Shown piece after piece: positions 26,805 to 35,418 of a stretch of 64,000 nucleotides of DNA (position 1 is its first letter; each line of letters opens with the position of its first letter). Position numbers and translations under genes: made by a program. Location: the NCBI GenBank assembly GCA_900316255.1, contig ONCI01000001.1, positions 124,001 to 188,000 on the forward strand, in the 5' to 3' direction. Under the pieces are notes generated by a model. That model made no database searches. It worked only from the letters and a program-made list of their open reading frames with translations, and had not been told where the DNA came from. This DNA is from an uncultured Eubacteriales bacterium. GTDB lineage: Bacteria; Bacillota; Clostridia; Oscillospirales; Oscillospiraceae.

Positions 26805-27664
26805 TGGAAAAAGGGAAGTATTATAGAGAAATCACATCAGAAGCAAAGGTTTTCCGCTTCAATTTCAAGGAAGTCTGGCAATATCGGGATCTGATCCTGC
26901 TGTTTGTCAAACGGAACTTCGTCTCCCAGTATAAACAGACGATCCTGGGCCCTGCCTGGGCTGTGATCCAGCCCCTGCTCACGACGGTTGTGTTTACCTT
27001 TATTTTCGGCAATGTGGCGGGACTGGCGGACTGCGGCGCTGTTCCTACCTTCCTGTTTTACATGTGCGGCAATATCGCCTGGCACTATTTTTCCAGCTGC
27101 CTGACCGGTACCGCCAACACCTTTATCGCAAACAGCGGGACCATGGGGAAAGTATATTTCCCGCGCTTGTGCATGCCGATCTCCACGGTGCTCAGCAATC
27201 TGATCAGCTTTGGGATCCAGTCGGCCATGTTTGTGATCTTTCTGGTGATCTATCTGTTTATTCCGGGCTATGAGATTCGGATCAATCCGTATGCTTTTTT
27301 TGCCCCTCTTCATATTCTTCAGCTGGCCATGCTGGGGCTGGGTTGTGGCATCATCATTTCCGCCTGCACAACGAAGTATCGGGACCTCCGATTCCTTGTG
27401 GGATTCGGCGTTTCCCTCTGGATGTACGGCACGCCGGTAGCTTACTCCATGAGCCTGTTTCGGGGCAGCATTTTGTATCGTATTGTGCGATTTAACCCGG
27501 TGACGCCCGTCATTGAGATGCTTCGGTACGGATTTCTCGGACCTGAGGCAGGTTCTTTGGATTGGGTCTCCTATGGGGCTTCCTGGGGCTTTACCGCGGT
27601 GCTGCTCACCTGCGGCGTTTTGCTGTTCAACAAGGTGGAGCGCACCTTCATGGATACGATTTGA
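26804..27664 (+). CDS. ABC-2 type polysaccharide exporter, permease subunit (Wzm/TagG-like)
   Basis: 286 residues with six predicted membrane helices after a cytoplasmic N-terminus. The LFVKRNFVSQYKQTILGPAW block before helix 1 and FNPVTPVIEMLRY near the end are typical of Wzm/TagG permeases. With the ATPase that follows 8 bases later, it should carry a lipid-linked glycan across the membrane. Confidence 0.92.
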   Translation: MEKGKYYREITSEAKVFRFNFKEVWQYRDLILLFVKRNFVSQYKQTILGPAWAVIQPLLTTVVFTFIFGNVAGLADCGAVPTFLFYMCGNIAWHYFSSCLTGTANTFIANSGTMGKVYFPRLCMPISTVLSNLISFGIQSAMFVIFLVIYLFIPGYEIRINPYAFFAPLHILQLAMLGLGCGIIISACTTKYRDLRFLVGFGVSLWMYGTPVAYSMSLFRGSILYRIVRFNPVTPVIEMLRYGFLGPEAGSLDWVSYGASWGFTAVLLTCGVLLFNKVERTFMDTI

Positions 27665-27672
27665 GGAATGAT

Positions 27673-28953
27673 ATGAGCGACGAAATACTGAAAATTGAAC
27701 ATGTGTCCAAAAAATACCGGCTTGGTATGATCGGCGGTACTTCCCTGAGGGAAGAGCTGCAGAGAAAAAGAGCCGCCAGAAAGGGCCTGGAGGACCCCAC
27801 ACGGAAAGTGACAGACACTTCCAGCGGAAAGATCGGGGAGGAATTTCTGGCGCTGCGGGATATCAACCTGACCATCCACCAGGGGGAGCGCGTCGGGATC
27901 ATCGGGCATAACGGCGCTGGGAAGTCCACCCTTCTGAAACTGATCAGCCGGATCACGGCTCCCAGCAGCGGAAGTATTTCCATGAACGGGCGGGTTGCGT
28001 CTATGCTGGAGGTTGGAACGGGCTTTCATCGTGAGCTTACCGGAAGAGAAAACATCTACATGAACGGCGCGATCCTCGGAATGACAAAAGCGGAGATCAG
28101 TTCAAAAATCGAGGACATCATCGAGTTTTCCGAGTGCCGGAAGTTTATCGATACGCCGGTAAAACGTTATTCCTCCGGCATGTACGTCAAGCTGGCCTTT
28201 GCCGTGGCGGCACATCTTGACGCTGAGATCATGATCATGGATGAAGTGCTGGCTGTTGGCGATGTTGCCTTTCAGAGAAAGTGTTTGACCAAGATGAGCC
28301 AGCTGGCGATTGATGAAGGTAGAACGGTCCTCTACGTCAGCCATAACATGGCGACTGTTCGGCAGCTGTGTACCAGATGTGTGGTTCTTGATCATGGTAA
28401 ACTGGTTTTCGACGGTGATGTTGAGCAGGCCATCAACAGTTATTATGACGCTTCCCCGGATGCTACAAATCATCATGAGTCGAAATACAATGTCAGCGGT
28501 TTTGAAGGCGAAAAGTGTAGAGTGTTATCTGTCGATGTCGAGAACCATTCGGGAATGGAATTCTTCTCTGGTGAGTGTATTCCATTTAAGGTGAGGATTG
28601 GATGCAGTTCCAAAGTTGGTGATGTTCTGCCGCAGTTTATTTGCAGGTCCGGGATGGCTAATCTTACCGGATCTTCTTTCGCGGACAGCAGATTTGTATT
28701 ATCAAGAGGAATCAATGCCTTGCAAGGCTCTGTTTCGCTGAAGCACTTTTCTCCCGGCATCTATAATTGTGATCTGGTCCTTTACCAGGTGAATCATGAC
28801 GGCGCGTATGTGGAGTTGGATCGGCTCAAAGACGCACTTACCTTCACCATTGCACAATCGCCTGCAAACTATGACGGCAACAACTGGTGGCAAAGACGTT
28901 GGGGATTTGCAGATTATGGTGCCTTTCATCTTGAGTTCTTACCTTCAGATTAA
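27673..28953 (+). CDS. ABC-2 type polysaccharide exporter, ATPase with Wzt-type C-terminal domain
   Basis: 426 residues from the ATG at 27673 (GAGGA upstream). The ATPase half has Walker A GHNGAGKST, a signature-like YSSGMYVKLAFAVA and Walker B IMIMDEVLAVGD. Residues about 275-426 form an extra beta-rich domain (VLSVDVENHSGMEFFSGE to WWQRRWGFADYGAFHLEF), as in Wzt proteins that recognise a modified glycan end before export. The substrate may therefore need a specific terminal modification, which fits the many modifying enzymes here. Confidence 0.92.
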   Translation: MSDEILKIEHVSKKYRLGMIGGTSLREELQRKRAARKGLEDPTRKVTDTSSGKIGEEFLALRDINLTIHQGERVGIIGHNGAGKSTLLKLISRITAPSSGSISMNGRVASMLEVGTGFHRELTGRENIYMNGAILGMTKAEISSKIEDIIEFSECRKFIDTPVKRYSSGMYVKLAFAVAAHLDAEIMIMDEVLAVGDVAFQRKCLTKMSQLAIDEGRTVLYVSHNMATVRQLCTRCVVLDHGKLVFDGDVEQAINSYYDASPDATNHHESKYNVSGFEGEKCRVLSVDVENHSGMEFFSGECIPFKVRIGCSSKVGDVLPQFICRSGMANLTGSSFADSRFVLSRGINALQGSVSLKHFSPGIYNCDLVLYQVNHDGAYVELDRLKDALTFTIAQSPANYDGNNWWQRRWGFADYGAFHLEFLPSD

Positions 28954-29031
28954 TTTATCTTAGTCAAGACGGTATCCTATGGTTTTCTATCAGCAAATGA
29001 GACTAACGCAAAGTGAGGTTCGCCGGGCCAA

Positions 29032-30030
29032 ATGGATTATTCAGTATCTGTAATCATTCCTGCCTATAACGTGGAGAAGTGGCTGAGAGAGTGCCTGGAT
29101 TCCGTTTGCGGACAATCTCTGAGGAATATTGAGATCGTATGCATCAACGACGGATCTCCGGACCATTCTCTTGAAATCATGAAGGAATACGCCGCTCGCG
29201 ATGATCGGTTTCTTATCATCGATAAGCAAAACGAGGGCGTTGGCGCTGCTCGCAACGACGGGATCCGCGCCGCGCACGGGGAGTTTGTGGCCTTTATGGA
29301 TCCGGACGATAAGTATCCCGATTTGGATACCCTGCGCTTGCTTTACGATGCGGCAAAAGAACATGACGTGCTTGCGGCGGGGGGGTATTTCGGCTGCATC
29401 GATGAAAATAGTATGCCTGTCCCCAAGAGCCGCAGCTATTATGGGGTGGATTTCTCATGTGCCGGATTGACGCAGTATCAAGATTTTCAGTGCGACTACC
29501 AGTTCCAGGCATATGTTTTTCAAAGAGAGTTTCTGATCCGCAACAAGCTGTTTTTTCCGATGTATTCAAGATTTCAGGATCCTCCGTTTTTTGTCAGGAC
29601 CATGACCGCCATGGGATCCTTTTATGCCGTCGATCGGATGACATATTTATACAGACCCGGTATCATGAAATCGAAGGTTAAGTTTCAGAAAGCTTTCGAT
29701 TTGATGTGCGGCATCACGGATAATCTTATCCTTTCTAAAGAAAAGGAGTATGCCAGGCTGCATTTCATTTCCGCCATGCGCCTGCTGACGGATGCAAGTT
29801 TGATGGTCAAGAGCATGCCGGATGATGAAAGGTTTTATGACCTGGTTTGGAAATACATCAAAACAGCCGGACTGATCGATGAAGGGCTGATTCGGGACGC
29901 AGGGTATGAGCTTCCCAAACCGGTGTTGCCTGCGCTCTTTACCCAGATGATCGATGAAAGCAAAAAATACAGAGCGCTTCGAAAGCACAAGAGCGTAAGA
30001 GCAATTGAAAAGCTGATTTCGCTTTCGTGA
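29032..30030 (+). CDS. Glycosyltransferase family 2
   Basis: 332 residues: SVIIPAYNVEKWLRECLDS, VCINDGSPDHS, GVGAARNDGIRAAHGEF and MDPDDK (about nt 29296) in place of the usual DSDD. It is separated from the exporter by 78 bases and from the pyruvyltransferase by 75, with no terminator between, so it is probably still in the same transcript. The DPDD variant is common in this family. Confidence 0.88.
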   Translation: MDYSVSVIIPAYNVEKWLRECLDSVCGQSLRNIEIVCINDGSPDHSLEIMKEYAARDDRFLIIDKQNEGVGAARNDGIRAAHGEFVAFMDPDDKYPDLDTLRLLYDAAKEHDVLAAGGYFGCIDENSMPVPKSRSYYGVDFSCAGLTQYQDFQCDYQFQAYVFQREFLIRNKLFFPMYSRFQDPPFFVRTMTAMGSFYAVDRMTYLYRPGIMKSKVKFQKAFDLMCGITDNLILSKEKEYARLHFISAMRLLTDASLMVKSMPDDERFYDLVWKYIKTAGLIDEGLIRDAGYELPKPVLPALFTQMIDESKKYRALRKHKSVRAIEKLISLS

Positions 30031-30105
30031 TCCTGCTATATGATCTCTGTCCTTCGGATTTCCGAGATGTAGAATACAGCTGAGACTTGTTCATGAGGGA
30101 TTAGC

Positions 30106-31251
30106 ATGAAAATCGGCATCATGTCCATGCAAAAAATCATCAATTATGGCTCCTATATGCAGGCGCTGTCGTTGAAAACCATACTGGAAGAGCTCGGCCA
30201 TGAGGTCGTTTTTGTAGATTACAAGGCAAAGCCTTCTCTCCAGCACAGGAGAAGCTTTTTCTACTGGTTGGACAGAGCCAGACGTTTTCTTCGGAACACC
30301 GGCATCTTCTGGACAATTGCCAATATCGTGCGGGGCAGACCCGTCGGCTATCGCCTTCGGAAAGAATACACCGCAGAAGAGCTGGCCTTTCTACCCGCGC
30401 TGAAGGAACTGGGCGTGGATTATGAGCTGCAGCATTATCACACCGCTGTGGATGCCCTGATCATTGGCAGCGATGAAGTGTTCAACTGCCTGCAGAACGC
30501 GGACAATGTTGGCTATTCTTTGGAGCTTTTCGGGAAGAACAACCGTGCCAATATCCTGCTGTCCTATGCAGCGTCCTTTGGCAACACCACGCTGGAGAGA
30601 CTGGAACAGTACGGCGTGCAGCGCCAAATCGGCCGATACCTGGACAAATTTGACGCGATCTCGGTTCGGGATGAAAACTCCGCCCATATCGTCAAAGCGC
30701 TGACGGGGAAAGAGCCTTTCCAACACCTGGACCCTGCGCTCATCGGGGGGATTGAGCATATGAAATGGAAGGACAACGACGAAAAGCAGTATCTTGCTGT
30801 CTATGCCTATCCACGACGTATTTCTGCTGATGAGGGCAAAGTAATCGCGGCTTTTGCCAAAGAAAAAGGCCTTCGCATCCTGAGCATTTGCGGCGACCAA
30901 AAGCTTCCAGGCTTCGAGAATATCAAGGCCTGTACGCCTTATGAGATCCTTCCCTATATCAAAAACGCTTCCTACGTTGTTACGGATACCTTCCACGGTA
31001 CGATTTTTTCGACGCTCTTTCACAAACCCTTTGCTGTGTACTGCCGCAAACCGCAGGATGTGAACTATTCCAATTCCGAAAAGATCCTGGATCTTCTCCG
31101 GAAGCTGGAGCTTACGGACCGTCTTGTGGATGATACCAACGATCTGCAATCGATCTTCGGCAGAGAAATCGATTTTAGCAAGACAGACCGGATCAGAGCG
31201 ACTGGGAGGGAGCAGGCAATCGCGTATCTGAAATCTTCCCTCCGGCGATAA
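30106..31251 (+). CDS. Polysaccharide pyruvyl transferase family protein
   Basis: 381 residues. Family features are the N-terminal INYGSYMQALSLKTIL, the central SDEVFNC (DALIIGSDEVFN) and the C-terminal VTDTFHGTIFSTLFHKPF (about nt 30985-31035) with its histidine. Members transfer pyruvate from PEP to sugars as ketals, giving a negatively charged decoration; a subset have other transferase roles. Acts in the cytoplasm on lipid-linked sugars. Confidence 0.88.
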   Translation: MKIGIMSMQKIINYGSYMQALSLKTILEELGHEVVFVDYKAKPSLQHRRSFFYWLDRARRFLRNTGIFWTIANIVRGRPVGYRLRKEYTAEELAFLPALKELGVDYELQHYHTAVDALIIGSDEVFNCLQNADNVGYSLELFGKNNRANILLSYAASFGNTTLERLEQYGVQRQIGRYLDKFDAISVRDENSAHIVKALTGKEPFQHLDPALIGGIEHMKWKDNDEKQYLAVYAYPRRISADEGKVIAAFAKEKGLRILSICGDQKLPGFENIKACTPYEILPYIKNASYVVTDTFHGTIFSTLFHKPFAVYCRKPQDVNYSNSEKILDLLRKLELTDRLVDDTNDLQSIFGREIDFSKTDRIRATGREQAIAYLKSSLRR

Positions 31252-31260
31252 GGTGATTCT

Positions 31261-31815
31261 ATGAACAGAGTGAAACAAGCACTGAATCGTTTCCGTTTTC
31301 TCTTGATCATGCCCTTTCTGGACCTGCACGATGAAACGATCAATATGGATCTTGATCGCTGGCAAACGGTATTGCATCTGAAGGGCAATCGCAAGCAGGT
31401 GTTGAGGCAGCTGCTCAGTAATTGCAGAGAATTTAGAAACCTCTATCTCTTCCGAAACGGCAACCGACCGTGCTTTCGCAGATTGGTCCGAGTATTGTAT
31501 CGGCCGCTGGATTCGCTTTATATCATGACAGGAAAAATCGGGGGAGGACTCTTTATCCAGCACGGTTTTTCCACTTACATCGCTGCCGCGTCGATCGGAC
31601 AAAACTGCTGGATCAATCAGCAGGTGACTATCGGCTATCGGGACAACACGACCGCCCCTGTGATCGGTGACAACGTGACGATTACCTGCGGCGCGAAGGT
31701 TCTTGGCCCGATCACGATTGGTGATAATGCAATCATCGGCGCAAATGCTGTTGTAGTAAAGAACGTTGAGCCCGGAGCCGTAATGGGCGGCGTTCCGGCA
31801 CGCAGAATCAAATAA
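31261..31815 (+). CDS. Serine acetyltransferase-like hexapeptide acyltransferase, copy 1
   Basis: 184 residues. After a ~85-residue alpha-helical N-terminus come hexapeptide turns GGGLFIQHGFSTYIAAASIG, NCWINQQVTIGY and PVIGDNVTITCGAKVLGP, ending AVMGGVPARRIK. Such CysE-like proteins in capsule loci usually acylate sugars rather than serine. RBS AAGGTG. Confidence 0.85.
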   Translation: MNRVKQALNRFRFLLIMPFLDLHDETINMDLDRWQTVLHLKGNRKQVLRQLLSNCREFRNLYLFRNGNRPCFRRLVRVLYRPLDSLYIMTGKIGGGLFIQHGFSTYIAAASIGQNCWINQQVTIGYRDNTTAPVIGDNVTITCGAKVLGPITIGDNAIIGANAVVVKNVEPGAVMGGVPARRIK

Positions 31816-31843
31816 GTTTTGGCTTTCGTAAGGAGAGAGACCT

Positions 31844-32398
31844 TTGATCCATACAAGAGATGATCTGAGAGCGTATATCGCGGCAGACAATCAATGGTAT
31901 CATCCCAAAAGCGCAAAGAGAAAAGTGATAGATGCCGTCACTTCCAGTCATTCCAGAGTGCTGAAGCGGTATTTGATCCTGCTCAGGAAAGCGGAGTATC
32001 ATTTGAATAATGCAGCGGGCAGCAGACGCCACACCTATCTGTTCTGGTATTATGAAGGGAGAAAAAACCGCCTTGGTCAAAGACTTGGAATCGAGATCGG
32101 ACCAAACTGCTTTGGCAAAGGGCTGCAGTTGTGGCATGCGGGCGGGATCGTTGTAAATCCCAACGCAAGAATAGGCGACTATTGCGTCCTGCATGGCGGC
32201 GCATGTATTGGAAACAAAGGGAAAACGGATCTCACACCGGTGATCGGAAACCATGTAGACATCGGCTATGGTGCGGTGATCGTCGGCGATATAACGATCG
32301 CGGACAACACCACCATCGGGGCCAACGCCTTTGTGAATCAGTCGGTACAGGAACCGGGACATTTGGTTGCAGGGGTTCCGGCAAGAGTGATCCGTTGA
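31844..32398 (+). CDS. Serine acetyltransferase-like hexapeptide acyltransferase, copy 2
   Basis: 184 residues from a TTG start (GGAGAG upstream). It has GKGLQLWHAGGIVVNPNARIG, YCVLHGGACIGNKG and VIGNHVDIGYGAVIVGD repeats and ends LVAGVPARVIR. It has the same length and layout as the gene before it, so the two are a tandem pair, but the sequences are well diverged. Role as for copy 1: probable O- or N-acylation of a sugar. Confidence 0.85.
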   Translation: MIHTRDDLRAYIAADNQWYHPKSAKRKVIDAVTSSHSRVLKRYLILLRKAEYHLNNAAGSRRHTYLFWYYEGRKNRLGQRLGIEIGPNCFGKGLQLWHAGGIVVNPNARIGDYCVLHGGACIGNKGKTDLTPVIGNHVDIGYGAVIVGDITIADNTTIGANAFVNQSVQEPGHLVAGVPARVIR

Positions 32399-32464
32399 CT
32401 CTTTCAATGTGCCCTGTTTATTTGAAAATCGACCTATCCATTTGCATATGCGGAAAAATGACAT

Positions 32465-33346
32465 ATGAATCGAAAAAAGCATAAGCTGACTTTTCGGCGG
32501 GCCTTTTTGTTGTTCCTCGCTGCGCTGATCCTGGTTCTTGCCTCTTTTTTCCTCGCCTCCCTGTTCCTCCATGTCCAGGAGTACACTATCCAGGCCAGAG
32601 TCCTCGCGCCGATGCGCATCGTGCATCTTTCGGATCTGCACAACGCGCAGTTTGGGGATCATAACAGGATACTTGTGGAGGCAGTCAAGCGTCAGCGGCC
32701 CGATCTGATCGTCATGAGCGGCGATATGCTCAATCGCGACGAGGAGAATACCGGGATCATTACGAGTCTGATCGCCGATCTTGCAGACATTGCTCCGGTG
32801 TTCTACGGCTATGGCAACCACGAGAAAACTTGGGAACGCAGGTTCAGGCGGGATCTGAGGCCCGTTCTGGAAGCAGCAGGGGCCGTGGTTGTGGATAACG
32901 ACTACACAGATCTGGAGCTCGCAGGAACCGAAGTCCGCATCGGCGGCTATATGGGCTTCTATCCGGTCCCGAAAATGACGACCTTGAATCCTGCGCAGCA
33001 GGAGGCGGAGCTCGCTTTCATTCAGGACTTTGAAAACACGGAACGTCTGAAACTTCTGATCAATCATATTCCTACCGGGATGATCGACTGGCGTTATGCT
33101 GACGACAACCTGGTGGACCTGGTCTTTTCGGGCCATTATCACGGCGGCGTGATGCGCATCCCTATCCTTGATCAGGGACTGTACGCCCCTTATGTGGGCT
33201 GGTTTCCGCCTTTCACAAAGGGAGTCTTTACCGGAAAGCAGGCGACCTGCGTGCTCTCAGCCGGTTTGGGAAGCGAATACCACATTCCTCGCTTGAATAA
33301 CCCGCCGGAGATCGTCGTGGTAGACCTGGTTCCGATCTGCAGATAA
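32465..33346 (+). CDS. Membrane-anchored metallophosphoesterase (YkuE-like)
   Basis: 293 residues with an N-terminal anchor (about residues 12-36) and a calcineurin-like domain with all metal motifs: SDLHN, SGDMLN, GNHE, LLINHIP and GHYHGG. The domain should lie outside the membrane. Relatives hydrolyse lipid or nucleotide phosphates; removal of phosphate from a lipid carrier or a polymer end would fit, but this is inference. Last gene of block C. Confidence 0.82.
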   Translation: MNRKKHKLTFRRAFLLFLAALILVLASFFLASLFLHVQEYTIQARVLAPMRIVHLSDLHNAQFGDHNRILVEAVKRQRPDLIVMSGDMLNRDEENTGIITSLIADLADIAPVFYGYGNHEKTWERRFRRDLRPVLEAAGAVVVDNDYTDLELAGTEVRIGGYMGFYPVPKMTTLNPAQQEAELAFIQDFENTERLKLLINHIPTGMIDWRYADDNLVDLVFSGHYHGGVMRIPILDQGLYAPYVGWFPPFTKGVFTGKQATCVLSAGLGSEYHIPRLNNPPEIVVVDLVPICR

Positions 33347-33394
33347 ACGAGCTTGTGTATCTGTTTTGCCAGGGATGAACCTCATAATATTGCA

Positions 33395-33452
33395 AGCAGG
33401 CCTTCCTGTTCTGTCAGAGTGTCGAACCCCTGATGGAACAGGAAGGCCTGCT
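33395..33452. repeat. Perfect 17-bp inverted repeat between convergent blocks C and D
   Basis: Positions 33395-33411 and 33436-33452 are perfect reverse complements with a 24-base loop. Neither side has a T run, so it is not a standard intrinsic terminator, but its position between convergent operons suggests that it ends or stabilises transcripts. Confidence 0.6.
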
Positions 33453-33513
33453 GTGCTGTTCAGAAAGGCAGGGAGGGCGGATCCCGCTCTCCCTGTGTTC
33501 TTGCTTATCCTTG

Positions 33514-34380
33514 TTATGTGTGACTGCGTTCCAGATTTTCCCGGATCACATGCCAAAGTCTGTCCGCATTACCGTCGCCCACAAAGCTGTTGTGCGGCGT
33601 GATGATCGCCCGGTCCCAGAGCTCACTCTGCTCCTCCAACGGTTCGTTTTCGAACACATCCAGAAGCAGCTCGCACCTGGCGTCTGTAAGATCCACCGTT
33701 GCGCCGCGGCTGATATTCACAAGGATCGCGTCCGGCTTCAGCAGCCGGGCTTTCACAAGCCCACGGGTTTCGTCCGTCAGTGCGACGGTTACGACCGCAA
33801 TGTCGGCGGACTGCAGCTCGTCCTCCAAGCTGTCCATCCCCACGACTGCATCGAAGGAGCTCACTTCCCGCACGGTCCGGTTGACACCCACCACAGAGGC
33901 GTCGAAGGCCTGAAAACGCTTCGCGCATGCAGCGCCCACATCTCCGCAGCCGACGATCACGACTTTCTTTCCGGCAAGCTCCCGCAGTCCGCGGCGCTTC
34001 TTCCAGAGATGCTCTTCCTGCTGCGCCCGGAAGAGGGAAAGCTCCTTATACCGCTCCAGAACACTGGCCAGGACAAACTCTGCCATGGGGACAGAATATA
34101 CGCCCCTGGCATTGTGGATCTCAATCCTTTTTTCGCGCACATAGTCCATAGGGACGCGATCAAAGCCCGCGCTGGTCAATTGAATATAGCGCAGACGGGG
34201 AAAAGATTCGATCGCGTGATAGAGAAAAAGTCCGTTGCAGATGACCCCTTCGACCCAAGCGGGATCGCAGGGGAGAGGATCTTTTTCCTGCTGCAGAAAG
34301 CAGAGTGAATGACCGGATTCGGTCAGGAGCGGGAAGTGCTTTTCAGCTTCGTTCCAGGCCCCGGTAATCAGAAGATTCAT
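33514..34380 (-). CDS. D-isomer-specific 2-hydroxyacid dehydrogenase
   Basis: 288 residues from the ATG at 34380, 5 bases behind the aldolase stop. Rossmann motif VVIVGCGDVGAACA, catalytic Arg in NISRGATVD, Glu in LDVFENEPLEE and His in TPHNSF, so the active site is complete, unlike the block B dehydrogenase. It should interconvert a 2-oxo acid and its D-2-hydroxy form with NAD(P). Last gene of block D; the partner aldolase directly upstream suggests that it reduces an aldol product. Confidence 0.88.
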   Translation of the reverse strand: MNLLITGAWNEAEKHFPLLTESGHSLCFLQQEKDPLPCDPAWVEGVICNGLFLYHAIESFPRLRYIQLTSAGFDRVPMDYVREKRIEIHNARGVYSVPMAEFVLASVLERYKELSLFRAQQEEHLWKKRRGLRELAGKKVVIVGCGDVGAACAKRFQAFDASVVGVNRTVREVSSFDAVVGMDSLEDELQSADIAVVTVALTDETRGLVKARLLKPDAILVNISRGATVDLTDARCELLLDVFENEPLEEQSELWDRAIITPHNSFVGDGNADRLWHVIRENLERSHT

Positions 34381-34385
34381 GATGA

Positions 34386-35246
34386 TCAGCGTGTATTGCC
34401 GGCACGCTCGGACTCGATTTGCTGAACAACTTCGGCAACTGCGGCCTGTAGTTCCCGTTTGTTTTCGATAAAATACATAGCGTGGGAGGCGCATTCTTTT
34501 TCCAAGGACCGGATCTCTCTCACGCCGCGAAAGAAGATTTCTTCGATGGCATCGATGTTGTCGTAGCGGTCGATATTGCAGAAGGATCTGGAAAGGATGG
34601 TCATCTTCGAGCCGAGGCGGTAATGCTCCTTGATGATCAGTTCTGCCGGAACAAGACCGCGTCCAAGTGATGCGATCCCACCGAAGCCGTAGACGATACC
34701 GGCCTGCCCGATCCGCCTGCACAGGCGTTCCACCGTGCCGTCCGTCAACAGCTCGAACATGAAGGGCTTTCCGTAGCCAAGGCTCAGGTCATTGATGCCG
34801 ATGTGAATCTCATCGATCCCGGGAATCGCCAGGATCTCATCCAGAACATCCACCGCTTCCGGTGTTTCCAGAAGAAGCATCGTTTTCACCCGCCCGTCTA
34901 CGATGCGAAGAAAACGCTTGACTTCTGAGGCTTTTTTGAAAAAGGGGAGCATGACGATATCGGCGCCGGCTGCAATGGCGGCGTTGATCTCCTCCTCGGA
35001 GGAGTCATACTCGTCCGTTTTCTCGTGGATGGGATTGACTCTCACAAGCAGTTCTGACTGCATCAGAACCTTCCGAAGCGCAGACACATCCTGGATCGTA
35101 TGGTGATTTTTCACGGTATCCAGGTTGCCCTGTCGTTCGGCTTTGCCGATATACTCCATATCGACAAAGATACGGTCAACGCCGTTCTGCTCTGCGATCA
35201 AGGCAACATCAGGGCGGTTCGTGATATACATCAGTTTCAGCGGCAT
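34386..35246 (-). CDS. HpcH/HpaI family aldolase
   Basis: 286 residues from the ATG at 35246 (AGGA 9 bases upstream). Class II pyruvate-aldolase features: FVDMEYIGK, AGADIVMLPFFKK, LLLETPEAVDV (metal-binding Glu) and IHIGINDLSLGYG (metal-binding Asp). These enzymes join or cleave pyruvate or oxaloacetate with an aldehyde; SbnG of staphyloferrin B synthesis is a family member that makes citrate. Which reaction applies here is unknown. A 172-base gap (35247-35418) separates it from the ATP-grasp gene; I see no gene or clear signal in it. Confidence 0.85.
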   Translation of the reverse strand: MPLKLMYITNRPDVALIAEQNGVDRIFVDMEYIGKAERQGNLDTVKNHHTIQDVSALRKVLMQSELLVRVNPIHEKTDEYDSSEEEINAAIAAGADIVMLPFFKKASEVKRFLRIVDGRVKTMLLLETPEAVDVLDEILAIPGIDEIHIGINDLSLGYGKPFMFELLTDGTVERLCRRIGQAGIVYGFGGIASLGRGLVPAELIIKEHYRLGSKMTILSRSFCNIDRYDNIDAIEEIFFRGVREIRSLEKECASHAMYFIENKRELQAAVAEVVQQIESERAGNTR

Positions 35247-35418
35247 GACAGTGATTTCCTTTCTGTATTTCCTGCTGATTATTCTGGATCGGATCAAGAG
35301 GTCGAAAGGGAAGTGGTGCCGAAAGAAAGCGGGGATATGGACTCAGATGCAGCGAGGGGGATGGAATTGAATCGTCAGATTGGGCGCGGGAAAGCAGTAC
35401 CGCGTCCCTCGTTTGCGT

